The position numbers and the translations under genes were made by a program. Positions 54,767 through 63,949 of a stretch of 64,000 nucleotides of DNA are shown piece by piece (the stretch's first letter is position 1; every line of letters starts with the position of its first letter). The notes under the pieces are model-generated. The model had not been told where the DNA came from. It worked only from the letters and a program-made list of their open reading frames with translations, and did not search any database. This stretch comes from Azoarcus sp. DN11 (lineage in GTDB: Bacteria > Pseudomonadota > Gammaproteobacteria > Burkholderiales > Rhodocyclaceae): NCBI RefSeq assembly GCF_003628555.1, contig NZ_CP021731.1, positions 2,294,001 through 2,358,000 on the forward strand. Direction: 5' to 3'.

Positions 54767-55588
54767 TCAGCGTTCCCGCCTCGCCCAGGCCATCGGCGAT
54801 GCCCCGAGCCGCGTCGAAAAGGCGCGCGAGAGCGCCGTGGCGCTCCCGTAGCCGACTTCCTCGGCAACGATCTTGACCGGCCTGCCCTTGCGCAGGAGGG
54901 TCTGCGCGAGACCGATGCGCCAGTCGGTCAGGTAGTCGAGCGGGGTCTGCCCCACGGTTTCCCTGAAGTTCACGGCAAAACGGGCGCGGGACATGCCGGC
55001 ACGCGCGGCCAGTTCCTCCAGCGACCACTTGCGCGCCGGCTCCGCGTGCATCGCCTCGATCGCGCGGGCGAGCCGGGGTTCGGCCAAGCCCGCGAAAAGA
55101 CCGGTTGGCATCAGGCGGTGCTCGATCGTATGACGCAATACGTGCACCAGCACGACCTCGCACAGACGGTCGACGATGGCCTGCCGACCGGAGCGCTGCT
55201 CGAACGCTTCATCGAGCAGGAGGGCGAGCGTGCTCGCGAGCGCAGGCAGGTCGGCAAGGCGGATCACCAGCAAAGGGGGCAGGGCGCGCGCCAGGGGGTT
55301 GCCCAGGCCGCCGCCGAATTCGACCGACGCGCAGACGACGTCCGCCCCCGTATCGCGATGGGTGCGCAGGCGGTGGCCGGCGGGCCGGGGGTAGAACAGG
55401 AGGCTGGGCTCGTCGATGTCGATCAGGCGGCGATCGGCGCCCTCCACCTGGAGCGGCCCGCGGCGCACGACGTGCAGGTGCCCGGCTTCGTCGGTCGCCT
55501 CGAAGGTCGTCACGCCGCACAACGTGCCGGAATAGAAGACGCGCGCACTCAGCGCGAAGCGGTCGAGCAGGGATGACAGACGGTCCAT
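54767..55588 (-). CDS. AraC-family regulator
   Basis: A 273-residue regulator: an N-terminal cupin-like sensor (LHVVRRGPLQVEG, LLFYPRPAGHRL) and a C-terminal double helix-turn-helix (WSLEELAARAGMSRARFAVNFRETVGQTPLDYLTDWRIGLA, then ALSRAFSTRLGASPMAW). It belongs to the cupin_6/AraC_binding type that often controls a divergent oxidoreductase or AhpD-like gene. Here the divergent neighbour is the AhpD-like gene at 55704. The ATG at 55588 is chosen as the family N-terminus (MDRLSSLLDRF). Confidence 0.92.
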   Translation of the reverse strand: MDRLSSLLDRFALSARVFYSGTLCGVTTFEATDEAGHLHVVRRGPLQVEGADRRLIDIDEPSLLFYPRPAGHRLRTHRDTGADVVCASVEFGGGLGNPLARALPPLLVIRLADLPALASTLALLLDEAFEQRSGRQAIVDRLCEVVLVHVLRHTIEHRLMPTGLFAGLAEPRLARAIEAMHAEPARKWSLEELAARAGMSRARFAVNFRETVGQTPLDYLTDWRIGLAQTLLRKGRPVKIVAEEVGYGSATALSRAFSTRLGASPMAWARRER

Positions 55589-55703
55589 GAGATGTGAGAC
55601 GCAAAGTGGTTCAAACGATAAGGAACGAGTCCTGAAGTATCGTTCGATCACTCATTCTATGCACCGTGCACTTCCGCACGCAAATGCATGAATGGAGATG
55701 ATG

Positions 55704-56240
55704 ATGCCCACGATCCTTCCTTTGAATATTTCTGACGCCGACGAATCGACCGCGGCCACCCTCAACGCAGTCAAGGCCAAGCTGGGCGGTGTGCCGAACC
55801 TCATCGCGACGCTCGCCAATTCTCCGGCGGCGCTGCAAGGCTATCTGCAGTTCTCCGAGACGCTCGGTGCCGGACAACTCAGCGCGCGCCAGCGTGAAAT
55901 CGTTGCGCTGGCGACCGCCCAGGAAAACGTCTGCGGGTACTGCCTGAGCGCGCACAGCCTTCTCGGCAAGGCCATCGGGCTGAGCGAGGACGAGATCCGC
56001 CTGGCGCGCGCCGGCACGGCGAGCACGCCGCGGGAGGCTGCGATCGCGTCGTTTGCCCGTCAGCTCGTGCAGACGCGGGGGCGCGTCGGTTCCGGTGCCG
56101 TGGCGCATGCGCGCGAGGGGGGGCTGTCGGACGTGGTGATCCTCGAAATCATCGCCAACGTCGCACTGAGCGTGCTGACCAATTACACGAACCACGTGGC
56201 GGGGACGGTGATCGATTTCCCGGTCGTGGAAGTCGCCTGA
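55704..56240 (+). CDS. AhpD/carboxymuconolactone decarboxylase-like protein
   Basis: A 178-residue AhpD-fold protein with the CGYCLSAHS redox site after ARQREIVALATAQENV and a C-terminal EIIANVALSVLTNYTNHVAGT. Four ATGs occur in a short run; the last (55704) has GGAG at the best distance. Divergent from the AraC gene and likely its target. Followed 39 bp later by the isochorismatase-like gene. Confidence 0.87.
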   Translation: MPTILPLNISDADESTAATLNAVKAKLGGVPNLIATLANSPAALQGYLQFSETLGAGQLSARQREIVALATAQENVCGYCLSAHSLLGKAIGLSEDEIRLARAGTASTPREAAIASFARQLVQTRGRVGSGAVAHAREGGLSDVVILEIIANVALSVLTNYTNHVAGTVIDFPVVEVA

Positions 56241-56279
56241 ACGCACACGTGAAAACCAGCCAATCTGAGGGAGTTCGAC

Positions 56280-57107
56280 ATGAAGAACGATGAGCATGAA
56301 TCCGTTGCGGGCCGCCGCGACGTGCTGAAGGGGGTGGTGGGGGCCGCTGCGGTGGGCCTCGCCGCGGCGCTGTCGCCGACGGCGCACGCGCAGGCGAAGG
56401 CCGGATCGCCTTACGCCGACCCGGAGAAAAGCGCGTTGCCGCCGAGCAACATGGAATTGACGAGGGGGCGCACGGCCCTGCTGGTGGTCGATCCGCAGAA
56501 CGACTTCCTCAGCGAGAAGGGCGTCGCGTGGGGCGTGGTGGGCGAATCGGTGCGCGAGCAGGGGACGGTCGCGAACATCGAGCGTCTGTTCAAGGCCGCC
56601 AAGGCCGCCGACATCCCCGTCGTGATCTCGCCCCACTACTACTATCCGAGCGACAAGGGCTGGAAGTTCGAGGGCGCGCTCGAGAAGGTGATGCACAAGA
56701 TCAAGATGTTCGACCGCAAGGGGGCGCTGAATCTCACCGGTTTCGAGGGTTCGGGCGCGGACTGGCTGGAGCGGTTCAAGCCCTACATCAACGACGGCAA
56801 GACCATCGTCGCGTCGCCCCACAAGGTGTATGGGCCGCAGAACAACGACGTCGTGCTGCAACTGCGCAAGCAGCGGATCGACCAGGTGATCCTGGCCGGC
56901 ATGTCGGCCAACCTGTGCATCGAGAGCCATCTGCGGGAACTGCTGGAGACAGGGTTCGAGGTCGCGGTGGTGAAGGATGCGACCGCGGGTGCGAAGCTCC
57001 CCGACGGCGACGGTTACCTCGCGGCGCTGACCAACTTCCGCATGATCGCGAACGCGGTGTGGTCGGCCGACGAGGCGACGCGCCGTATGGCGGTCATCGC
57101 GGGCTGA
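56280..57107 (+). CDS. Tat-exported isochorismatase-like cysteine hydrolase
   Basis: A 275-residue cysteine hydrolase. An N-terminal twin-arginine signal (GRRDVLKGVVGAAAVGLAAAL) ends near AHAQA. The catalytic triad is readable: Asp in LLVVDPQNDF, Lys in SPHKVYG, and Cys in AGMSANLCIESH. It hydrolyses an amide or ester; the substrate is unknown. Periplasmic location is unusual for the family. It shares the strand with the AhpD-like gene and ends at a strong hairpin. Confidence 0.88.
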   Translation: MKNDEHESVAGRRDVLKGVVGAAAVGLAAALSPTAHAQAKAGSPYADPEKSALPPSNMELTRGRTALLVVDPQNDFLSEKGVAWGVVGESVREQGTVANIERLFKAAKAADIPVVISPHYYYPSDKGWKFEGALEKVMHKIKMFDRKGALNLTGFEGSGADWLERFKPYINDGKTIVASPHKVYGPQNNDVVLQLRKQRIDQVILAGMSANLCIESHLRELLETGFEVAVVKDATAGAKLPDGDGYLAALTNFRMIANAVWSADEATRRMAVIAG

Positions 57108-57115
57108 CGTGGCTG

Positions 57116-57148
57116 ACGACCGCGGGGCACCTTGGGCGCCGCGGTCGT
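57116..57148 (+). terminator. GC-rich hairpin after the cysteine hydrolase gene
   Basis: ACGACCGCGG and CCGCGGTCGT form a perfect 10-bp stem with a 13-base loop, starting 9 bp after the stop codon. It has no long T-run. It separates this operon from the arsS promoter. Confidence 0.55.
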
Positions 57149-57170
57149 TCCGCGAAGAAGTTCGGAGCAG

Positions 57171-57201
57171 TTGTAAGGATCGGCGCGCTGCGCCGACTAT
57201 T
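57171..57201 (+). promoter_or_regulatory. ECF promoter motif before arsS-arsM-pst
   Basis: Plus-strand TTGTAAGG (57171-57178), 15 bp, CGACTATT (57194-57201), 38 bp before the arsS ATG. It matches the consensus of the other sites and gives a leader of about 30 bases. Confidence 0.65.
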
Positions 57202-57239
57202 CCCCATCATCGACACCACGACCGCGACAGGAGCAACTG

Positions 57240-58238
57240 ATGCACGCAACGTTTCCGCTGCTCGCCGCAACCGATTTCCCCCGCATCCGGCGGGGGACGA
57301 TCGAGACGCTGCAGGTGAATCTCGGCTATCGCTGCAACCAGAGTTGCGTGCATTGCCACGTCAATGCCGGGCCGACCCGCACGGAGGAGATGTCGGTCGA
57401 CACCGCAAATGCGGTGCTCGATTTCATTGCCGCGAGCCCTTCGTTGACGACGCTCGACCTGACCGGCGGCGCGCCGGAGATGAATGCGAACTTCCAACGC
57501 CTGGTGAAGGCGGCGCGCGCCCGCGGCCTGCGGGTGATCGACCGCTGCAACCTGACGATCCTGGAAGAGCCCGGATACGAGGATCTGGCGCAATTTCTCG
57601 CCAAGCAGGGCGTGGAGATCGTCGCCTCGCTGCCGTGCTACCTGGAGGACAACGTCGACCGGCAGCGCGGCAAGGGCGTGTTCGGGGCGAGCATCCGCTC
57701 ACTGAAGAAGCTCAATGCGCTGGGTTACGGTGCCTCCGGCAGCAGCCTGCAGCTCAGCCTGGTGTACAACCCGCAGGGCCCGGTGCTGCCGCCCCCGCAG
57801 GCGGCGCTGGAGGGGGCGTATCGCGAGCATCTCGGCGAAACGTTCGGCATCGTCTTCAACCAGCTCTTCACGCTCGCGAACATGCCGATCAAGCGCTTCG
57901 GCAGCCTGCTCGTCTCGAAGGGGCAGTTCCACGACTACATGCGCACCCTGCGCGATGCGCACCGCTCGGAGAACCTCACCGCGGTGATGTGCCGCAGCCT
58001 CGTCAGCGTCGATTGGCAGGGCTATCTCTACGATTGCGACTTCAACCAGCAGCTCGACATGCCGATCGCCGGCGGCGGCCGTCCGCGCCTGCATGTGCGC
58101 GACGCGACTGCCGCGACGCTCGCCGGCGGCGTGATCCGCGTAGCCGACCACTGCTACGGCTGCACGGCGGGGCAGGGGTCGAGCTGTGGCGGCGCGCTGG
58201 GCGAGGACCATCCCGCAAATTCAAGCTGCGCGGCGTGA
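57240..58238 (+). CDS. arsS: arsenosugar biosynthesis radical SAM protein ArsS
   Basis: A 332-residue radical SAM enzyme. The [4Fe-4S]-SAM motif CNQSCVHC has Cys-32, Cys-36 and Cys-39. DLTGGAPEMN and the C-terminal Cys-rich domain (LYDCDFNQQL, CYGCTAGQGSSCGG) identify the radical SAM/Cys-rich ArsS family. ArsS transfers the deoxyadenosyl moiety of SAM to dimethylarsenite to start oxo-arsenosugars. CAGGAGC precedes the ATG. Next comes the arsenite methyltransferase gene, which supplies the substrate. Confidence 0.93.
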   Translation: MHATFPLLAATDFPRIRRGTIETLQVNLGYRCNQSCVHCHVNAGPTRTEEMSVDTANAVLDFIAASPSLTTLDLTGGAPEMNANFQRLVKAARARGLRVIDRCNLTILEEPGYEDLAQFLAKQGVEIVASLPCYLEDNVDRQRGKGVFGASIRSLKKLNALGYGASGSSLQLSLVYNPQGPVLPPPQAALEGAYREHLGETFGIVFNQLFTLANMPIKRFGSLLVSKGQFHDYMRTLRDAHRSENLTAVMCRSLVSVDWQGYLYDCDFNQQLDMPIAGGGRPRLHVRDATAATLAGGVIRVADHCYGCTAGQGSSCGGALGEDHPANSSCAA

Positions 58239-58287
58239 CGGGCGAGCTGCCGCGGATCCGACATTCAACCCCAAGGGAACACAAACC

Positions 58288-59334
58288 ATGCATGAGCTCG
58301 TGAAGGACTATTACGGCAGCCGGTTGCAGGGCAGCGAAGACTTGCGCACCACCGCCTGCTGCGATGCGAGCCAGATGCCCGCGTGGCTGAAGCCGCTGCT
58401 CGCCCGGGTTCATCCCGAGGTACTGTCGCGCTACTACGGCTGCGGGCTGGTGTGCCCGCCCTTGCTCGACGGCTGCCAGGTGCTGGATCTCGGCTGCGGC
58501 TCGGGGCGCGACGTGTACGTGCTGTCGCAACTGGTCGGCGAACGCGGGCAGGTCGTCGGTGTGGACATGACCGAGGAGCAGCTCGAAGTGGCGCTGCGGC
58601 ACCGCGACCATCACCGCGAAGCCTTCGGTCATGCCCGCGACAACGTGGGCTTCATGCTGGGCTATATCGAACATCTCGACGAACTCGGGCTGCCCGACGC
58701 GAGCTTCGACGCGGTCGTGTCGAACTGCGTCGTGAACCTCTCGCCGGACAAGGACGCGGTGTTGCGCAACGTCTTCCGCCTGCTGAAGCCGGGCGGCGAG
58801 TTCTACTTTTCCGACATCTATGCCGACCGCCGCGTGCCGGCGCAGGTGCGCAACGATCCCTTGCTGTATGGCGAATGTCTTGGCGGGGCGCTGTATTGGG
58901 GGGATTTCCTGGCGTTGGCGAAACGCCACGGTTTCGCCGATCCGCGCCTGGTCGAAGACCGCCCGATCGCGATCACCGACCCCGCCCTGGCCGAACGTGC
59001 CGCGGGGGTCCGATTCCACTCGGCGACCTATCGGCTCTTCAAGCTCGACGGCCTCGAGCCGCAGTGCGAGGACTACGGGCAGGCGGTGATCTACCGCGGC
59101 ACGGTGCCGACGATGGCGCAGCGCTTCCGCCTCGACAAGCACCACGAAATCGAAGCCGGGCGCGTCTTCCCGGTGTGCGGCAACACCTGGCGCATGCTGC
59201 ACGAGACGCGCTTCCGGCCGCACTTCGAGTTCATCGGCAATTCCGAGCGCCATTACGGCCTGTTCGCAGGTTGTGGCAATTCAATACCCTTCGACCGCGA
59301 TGCGCAGACGCGCGTCGCCGGCGGCTGCTGCTGA
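58288..59334 (+). CDS. arsM: arsenite methyltransferase ArsM, arsenosugar type
   Basis: A 348-residue SAM methyltransferase with LDLGCGSGRDVYVLSQL (residues 67-83), NCVVNLSPDK and YGECLGGALYWGDF, whose Cys residues are the conserved As(III)-binding positions, and a further Cys pair at 24-25. A C-terminal CGNTWRMLHETRF region and terminal Cys-Cys are typical of the long ArsM group paired with ArsS. It methylates arsenite stepwise to dimethylarsenite. It starts 49 bp after arsS. Confidence 0.9.
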   Translation: MHELVKDYYGSRLQGSEDLRTTACCDASQMPAWLKPLLARVHPEVLSRYYGCGLVCPPLLDGCQVLDLGCGSGRDVYVLSQLVGERGQVVGVDMTEEQLEVALRHRDHHREAFGHARDNVGFMLGYIEHLDELGLPDASFDAVVSNCVVNLSPDKDAVLRNVFRLLKPGGEFYFSDIYADRRVPAQVRNDPLLYGECLGGALYWGDFLALAKRHGFADPRLVEDRPIAITDPALAERAAGVRFHSATYRLFKLDGLEPQCEDYGQAVIYRGTVPTMAQRFRLDKHHEIEAGRVFPVCGNTWRMLHETRFRPHFEFIGNSERHYGLFAGCGNSIPFDRDAQTRVAGGCC

Positions 59335-59346
59335 GGAGTAGGTGCA

Positions 59347-60174
59347 ATGAAATTTCTGTCGAGGAAGCTGTTTTTCGTGGTGACGCTCGTCGCCGCCCTG
59401 TTCGGCGCGGGTTGTTCACGCGAGTCGGGCGAACATCTCGTCCTGACCGGCTCGAGCACCATCGCGCCGCTCGCGACGGTGCTCGCCGAACGCTTCGAGG
59501 CCGCCCATCCGGGCGTCAAGATCGACGTGCAGGCCGGTGGTTCGGCACGCGGGGTCGCCGACGTGCGCCAGGGCCTGTCGAACATCGGCATGGTGTCGCG
59601 CGCGCTGAAGGCGGACGAAGGCGATCTCGTCGCCGACACCATCGCGCACGACGGCATCGCAATGATCGTGCATCGCGATAACCCTGTGACGGCGCTCACG
59701 CGCGAGCAGATCATCGCGATCTATACCGGCACGCTGCGGGACTGGAAGGCGGTCGGCGGTGCGGACGCGCCGATCACGGTGGTGAACAAGGCCGAGGGGC
59801 GCTCGACGCTCGAGCTCTTCCTCTCCCACTTCAAGCTCGAAGCACCGGCCATTCGCGCGGACGTCGTGATCGGCGACAATCAGCAGGGGATCAAGACCGT
59901 GGCGGGCAACCCGCAGGCGATCGGCTATGTGTCGATCGGCACGGCCGAGTACGAGGCGAGCCACGGCACGCCGATCCGCCTGCTGCCGCTCGACGGCGTA
60001 GAGCCCTCGACCGCGACGGTCGCCGCCGGGCGCTTTCCGCTGTCGCGGCCGCTGAATCTGGTCCATCGCGGCGAGCTTTCCGGCATCGCGCGCGATTTCG
60101 TCGCGTTCGCACGCTCGCCCGAGGTGAACGACCTTGTCACCGGCCAGTATTTCGTTCCGCTGGCCGTCCGCTGA
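59347..60174 (+). CDS. pstS: phosphate-type ABC transporter binding lipoprotein PstS
   Basis: A 275-residue PstS-like protein with a lipobox (LFGAGC, Cys about residue 22) and the phosphate-binding start LTGSSTIAPLA, then GSARGVADVRQG and a QGIKTVAGNPQAIGYVS loop. It begins 12 bp after arsM, so it is expected on the arsS transcript. It may bring in phosphate in the presence of arsenate, or act as an arsenate/phosphate discriminator. The overlap with pstC by 41 bp is unusually long. Confidence 0.9.
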   Translation: MKFLSRKLFFVVTLVAALFGAGCSRESGEHLVLTGSSTIAPLATVLAERFEAAHPGVKIDVQAGGSARGVADVRQGLSNIGMVSRALKADEGDLVADTIAHDGIAMIVHRDNPVTALTREQIIAIYTGTLRDWKAVGGADAPITVVNKAEGRSTLELFLSHFKLEAPAIRADVVIGDNQQGIKTVAGNPQAIGYVSIGTAEYEASHGTPIRLLPLDGVEPSTATVAAGRFPLSRPLNLVHRGELSGIARDFVAFARSPEVNDLVTGQYFVPLAVR

Positions 60175-61030
60175 CCGCCTGCTGTATCGCGCGCTCGCGG
60201 TCTCCGCGGGCGCCGTGGCGGCCATCCTCGCGCTGATCCTCGTCTACCTGACGGCGGCGAGCGCAGGTCTGCTCTTTGCCGACGCGGGGCTGTGGCGGCT
60301 GGATTGGCATCCTTCGCTCGGCGCCTACGGCCTGCTCGCGATGCTCGTCGGTTCGGTGGCGGTGAGCGTGCTGGCCTTGCTTCTCGCCGTACCGCCTGGC
60401 CTGGTGCTCGCGATCTGGGGACGCTTCTTCGCGCCGCCGTGGCTGGGCGGGCTGTACCGCGGTGCGATGGGTCTGCTCGCGAGCATCCCGTCGGTGGTGT
60501 ATGGTTTCTGGGGGCTGGTGGTGCTGGTGCCATGGCTCAATCGCCGGGCGCCGCCGGGGGCGAGCCTGCTCGCCGGGGCCCTGGTGCTGGCGCTGATGAT
60601 CCTGCCCATCCTCGTGCTGCAGGCCGACCTCGCGCTCGACGAGGCGCGGCGCCGGCACCTTGCCGCGGCCATGGCGCTGGGCGCCTCGGTCAGCGGAACG
60701 GTGCGCCGCGTGCTACTGCCGGCGGCCGCGCCCGAACTGCTCCCGGCCGTCCTGCTGCAGCTCGGGCGGGCGCTGGGCGAGACGATGGCGGTGCTGATGG
60801 TGGCAGGCAACGTCGTGCAACTGCCCAGCGCCATCACCACGCCGATCCGTACGCTCACCGCCAACATCGCGCTCGAGATGGCCTACGCCAGCGGGACGCA
60901 TCAGACGGCGCTGTTCGCCAGCGGATGGCTGCTGCTCGTGCTCGTGACGCTGATCATGCTCGGCGCAAGGGCGATGGCCGGGCGCTTCGCAGCGGGGCTG
61001 GCGGGCGCGGGGAGGGACGATGGGCGTTGA
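60134..61030 (+). CDS. pstC: phosphate ABC transporter permease PstC
   Basis: A 298-residue permease with about six helices: GLLASIPSVVYGFWGLVVLVPWL is the PstC signature and LGRALGETMAVLMVAGN the EAA-type loop. The TTG at 60134 overlaps pstS by 41 bp; no later ATG gives a complete first helix. Confidence 0.9.
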   Translation: MSPASISFRWPSADRLLYRALAVSAGAVAAILALILVYLTAASAGLLFADAGLWRLDWHPSLGAYGLLAMLVGSVAVSVLALLLAVPPGLVLAIWGRFFAPPWLGGLYRGAMGLLASIPSVVYGFWGLVVLVPWLNRRAPPGASLLAGALVLALMILPILVLQADLALDEARRRHLAAAMALGASVSGTVRRVLLPAAAPELLPAVLLQLGRALGETMAVLMVAGNVVQLPSAITTPIRTLTANIALEMAYASGTHQTALFASGWLLLVLVTLIMLGARAMAGRFAAGLAGAGRDDGR

Positions 61031-61874
61031 AGCACTCGATCGCGCGGGACGCAGCGATCGCCTGCACGGCCGCTGGATGGGACTGCTCGCCATGCTGACC
61101 CTGATGGTGCCGCTGTTCCTGTTCGGCGAACTGCTGGTCGACGGGCTGCCGGCGCTGAACGCCGACTTCCTGCTGCGCGCGCCGACGGACGCCGGACTGG
61201 GCGGCGGCATAGGCCCGGTGCTCGTATCCACGCTGTGGGTGCTCGCGGTGTGTCTGGGCGTCGTGCTGCCGCTGGGGCTGGGCTGCGCGCTGTTCCTCGT
61301 CGAGCATGTGCGCGCGGGGAGCCGGCTCGAACGCGCCCTGCAGCTTACGCTCGACATCCTGGGCGGCGTGCCCTCGATCGTTTTCGGGCTGTTCGGCAAC
61401 CGCTTCTTCGCGGTCGAACTGGGGCTGGGTTTCTCCATCCTGTCCGGCGGGCTGACGCTCGCCTGCATGGTGCTGCCGCTTTTCATCCGCGCCGCCGAGC
61501 AGTCGCTGCGCCAGTGCCCCACCGGCTACCGCCGGGCTGCGGCCGCGCTGGCCTTGTCGCGCTGGGGCTTCGTGCGCCGCATCCTGCTGCCCACCGCGGC
61601 CCCGGGCATTGCGCTGGGCGTGGTGCTCGCGTCCGGCCGCGCGCTGGCCGAGACCGCGGTGCTGCTATTCACCGCCGGCTACGTGACGCGCTGGCCGGGG
61701 AGCTGGTTCGACTCGGGCCGCACATTGGCGGTACACATCTACGACCTCGCGATGAACGTATCGGGGGGCAGCACCAATGCCGCCGCGAGCGCGCTGGTCC
61801 TGCTGGTGTTGGCCATCGGCATCCAGACACTCGCCGTCGCACTCGGCCGGATCTCAAGGGGAGCTTCAGGATGA
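61020..61874 (+). CDS. pstA: phosphate ABC transporter permease PstA
   Basis: A 284-residue permease. Six helices, LDILGGVPSIVFGLFGNRFF and the coupling region GRALAETAVLLFTAGYV. It overlaps pstC by 11 bp and pstB by four. Confidence 0.92.
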   Translation: MGVEALDRAGRSDRLHGRWMGLLAMLTLMVPLFLFGELLVDGLPALNADFLLRAPTDAGLGGGIGPVLVSTLWVLAVCLGVVLPLGLGCALFLVEHVRAGSRLERALQLTLDILGGVPSIVFGLFGNRFFAVELGLGFSILSGGLTLACMVLPLFIRAAEQSLRQCPTGYRRAAAALALSRWGFVRRILLPTAAPGIALGVVLASGRALAETAVLLFTAGYVTRWPGSWFDSGRTLAVHIYDLAMNVSGGSTNAAASALVLLVLAIGIQTLAVALGRISRGASG

Positions 61875-62656
61875 TCGATGACCGCAAGACCGCGCCCGCA
61901 CTCGAACTCGATGACGTGTCGGTATCCTACGGCAACCGTCCGGCCGTCCGGCATGCGAGCCTCAGCGTCGCGCCGGGCGAGCTGATGGCGCTGGTGGGGC
62001 CCAGCGGCTGCGGCAAGAGCAGCCTCCTCGCCACCATCAACCGCATGACCGACATGGTTCCTGGATGCCGCGTCAGCGGCGACATCCGCATCGACGGCGC
62101 CACCGTGATGGGGCAGGGGATGTCCCTGCCACGCTTGCGGCGACGGGTCGGCATGGTGTTCCAGCAACCCAATCCCTTTCCCCTCTCGATCGCCGACAAC
62201 TTGCATTTCCCGTTGCGCGAGCACGGCATCGGCCGCCGCGACGTGCGCGAACGCATGGTCGAGCGCGCGCTGCGTGATGTCGGCCTGTGGGGCGAGGTGG
62301 CGGGGCGCCTCGACCAGTCGGCGCTCACGCTTTCGGGCGGCCAGCAGCAGCGGCTGTGCGTCGCGCGGGCGATCGTCCTGGCGCCCGAGGTGCTGCTGCT
62401 CGACGAGCCGTGCAGCGCCCTCGACCCGATCGCCACGGCCTCGGTCGAGCGCCTGATCCGCGACCTGAAGGGGCGCTACACGATGCTGATGGTCACGCAC
62501 AACCTCGCGCAGGCGCGACGGCTCGCCGACGCGGTCGCCGTGTGCTGGGTTGAGAACGGCTGCGGCTGCGTGATCGAGAGCGGGGCAACCGAGCATATCT
62601 TCATGACCCCCGGTCACCCGGTCACCCAAGCGTACTGCCAAGGGCTGGCGGGTTAG
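61871..62656 (+). CDS. pstB: phosphate ABC transporter ATPase PstB
   Basis: A 261-residue ATPase: Walker A GPSGCGKSS (43-51), QQPNPFPLSI Q-loop, signature LSGGQQQRL, Walker B LLLDEPCSALDP and H-loop VTHNLAQARR. Typical PstB. Last gene of the arsS-arsM-pstSCAB run; no phoU follows. Confidence 0.95.
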   Translation: MIDDRKTAPALELDDVSVSYGNRPAVRHASLSVAPGELMALVGPSGCGKSSLLATINRMTDMVPGCRVSGDIRIDGATVMGQGMSLPRLRRRVGMVFQQPNPFPLSIADNLHFPLREHGIGRRDVRERMVERALRDVGLWGEVAGRLDQSALTLSGGQQQRLCVARAIVLAPEVLLLDEPCSALDPIATASVERLIRDLKGRYTMLMVTHNLAQARRLADAVAVCWVENGCGCVIESGATEHIFMTPGHPVTQAYCQGLAG

Positions 62657-62713
62657 GCGACTCTCGTCCCGCCGGCACCGGAGGTTGAACAGGCGCCCGC
62701 GCGGCGCCGATCG

Positions 62714-63949
62714 CTATGGCCGTTTGGCGATCAATACCGCGCTGGTGCCGCCGAAAGCGAAGGAATTGGACATGGTGTAGTCGAGATCGGCCACCTGCCG
62801 GCCCTGGTTCGGAACGTAGTCGAGGTCGCACTCGGGGTCGGGGAGGGCGAGGTGCTGCGTGGGCGGGACGGCTTGATTGGCCAGCGCCTGCAGGCAGGCC
62901 ACGAATTCGACCGCGCCGGCAGCGCCCATCAGGTGGCCGTGCATCGATTTGGTGGAACTCACAGGCAGGCGGTAGGCGCGCTCGCCGAACACTTCCTTGA
63001 TCGCCTGGGTCTCGGTGCGGTCGTTGAGGAGGGTGCCGGTGCCGTGGGCATTGATGTAGCCGATGGCGTCGGCCGGCAGTTCGGCGTCGGCCAGGGCGGC
63101 GCGCATGGCGGACGCCTGCCCGGCGACCGAGGGCTGGGTGATGTGGGTACTGTCGCTGCCGCTGCTGTAGCCGACCAACTCGCCGAGGATGCGGGCGCCG
63201 CGGGCCTTGGCCGTCTCCCACTCCTCGAGGACGACGATGGCCGCCCCTTCGCCGAGCACCAGCCCGCTGCGGTCGGCCGAGAAGGGCTTGCACGAGGCTG
63301 ACGGGTCGCTTGCGTCCTCTTTGGCCAGGGTGCGCAAGGCTTCCCAGGCGCGGATGGTGCCCAGGGTCAGGAGCGCTTCCGAGCCGCCGGCCAGCATGGT
63401 ATCGGCGTAGCCGTGGCGGATCAGGCGGTAGGCCTCGCCGATGGCGACTGCCGACGACGAGCAGGCGGTCGAATAGGTGTAATTGGGACCGGCGAGCTGG
63501 TATTCGAGCGCGATATTCGAGGCGGCCGCGCCGTTCATCGCCATGAGGACGATGAAGGGATTCAGGCGCGATACATTGTCGCGGTAAAGGCGGGCATAGG
63601 CTTCATCAAGGGAGTTCGCGCCGCCCATGCCGGTGCCCAGGGTGACGCCGGTGCGGGCGAGGTCGAGGCGGGCCGGATCGAGTCCCGCTGCGGCGACGGC
63701 CTGGCGTGCCGCCACCAGCGCGAACTGGCTGACGCGGTCGAGGCTGTTGACCTGGCGCTTGTTGAAATGGGTCTGCGGATCGAATTCGGTCTGTGCCGCG
63801 ATCCGGCACTCCAACTGGTCGGCAAACTCCGCGCGCAGGCGACCGATGCCGGACTTGCCGGCCATCAGCGCGAGGAAGAAAGCGTCGGGAGTGTTGCCGA
63901 GGGGCGAAATGACCCCCTGTCCGGTGACGGCAACGCGGCGTTTCGTCAT
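62714..63949 (-). CDS. 3-oxoacyl-[acyl-carrier-protein] synthase II-like
   Basis: A 411-residue FabF-type ketosynthase with the Cys-His-His triad Cys-163 (STACSSS), His-302 (AHGTGT) and His-339 (GHLMGAAG). Lys in STKSMHG is also present. The ATG overlaps the stop of an upstream reading frame that looks like the end of an acyl carrier protein. Such pairs occur in secondary fatty-acid or aryl-polyene clusters, not only in primary fatty-acid synthesis. Convergent with pstB. Confidence 0.9.
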   Translation of the reverse strand: MTKRRVAVTGQGVISPLGNTPDAFFLALMAGKSGIGRLRAEFADQLECRIAAQTEFDPQTHFNKRQVNSLDRVSQFALVAARQAVAAAGLDPARLDLARTGVTLGTGMGGANSLDEAYARLYRDNVSRLNPFIVLMAMNGAAASNIALEYQLAGPNYTYSTACSSSAVAIGEAYRLIRHGYADTMLAGGSEALLTLGTIRAWEALRTLAKEDASDPSASCKPFSADRSGLVLGEGAAIVVLEEWETAKARGARILGELVGYSSGSDSTHITQPSVAGQASAMRAALADAELPADAIGYINAHGTGTLLNDRTETQAIKEVFGERAYRLPVSSTKSMHGHLMGAAGAVEFVACLQALANQAVPPTQHLALPDPECDLDYVPNQGRQVADLDYTMSNSFAFGGTSAVLIAKRP

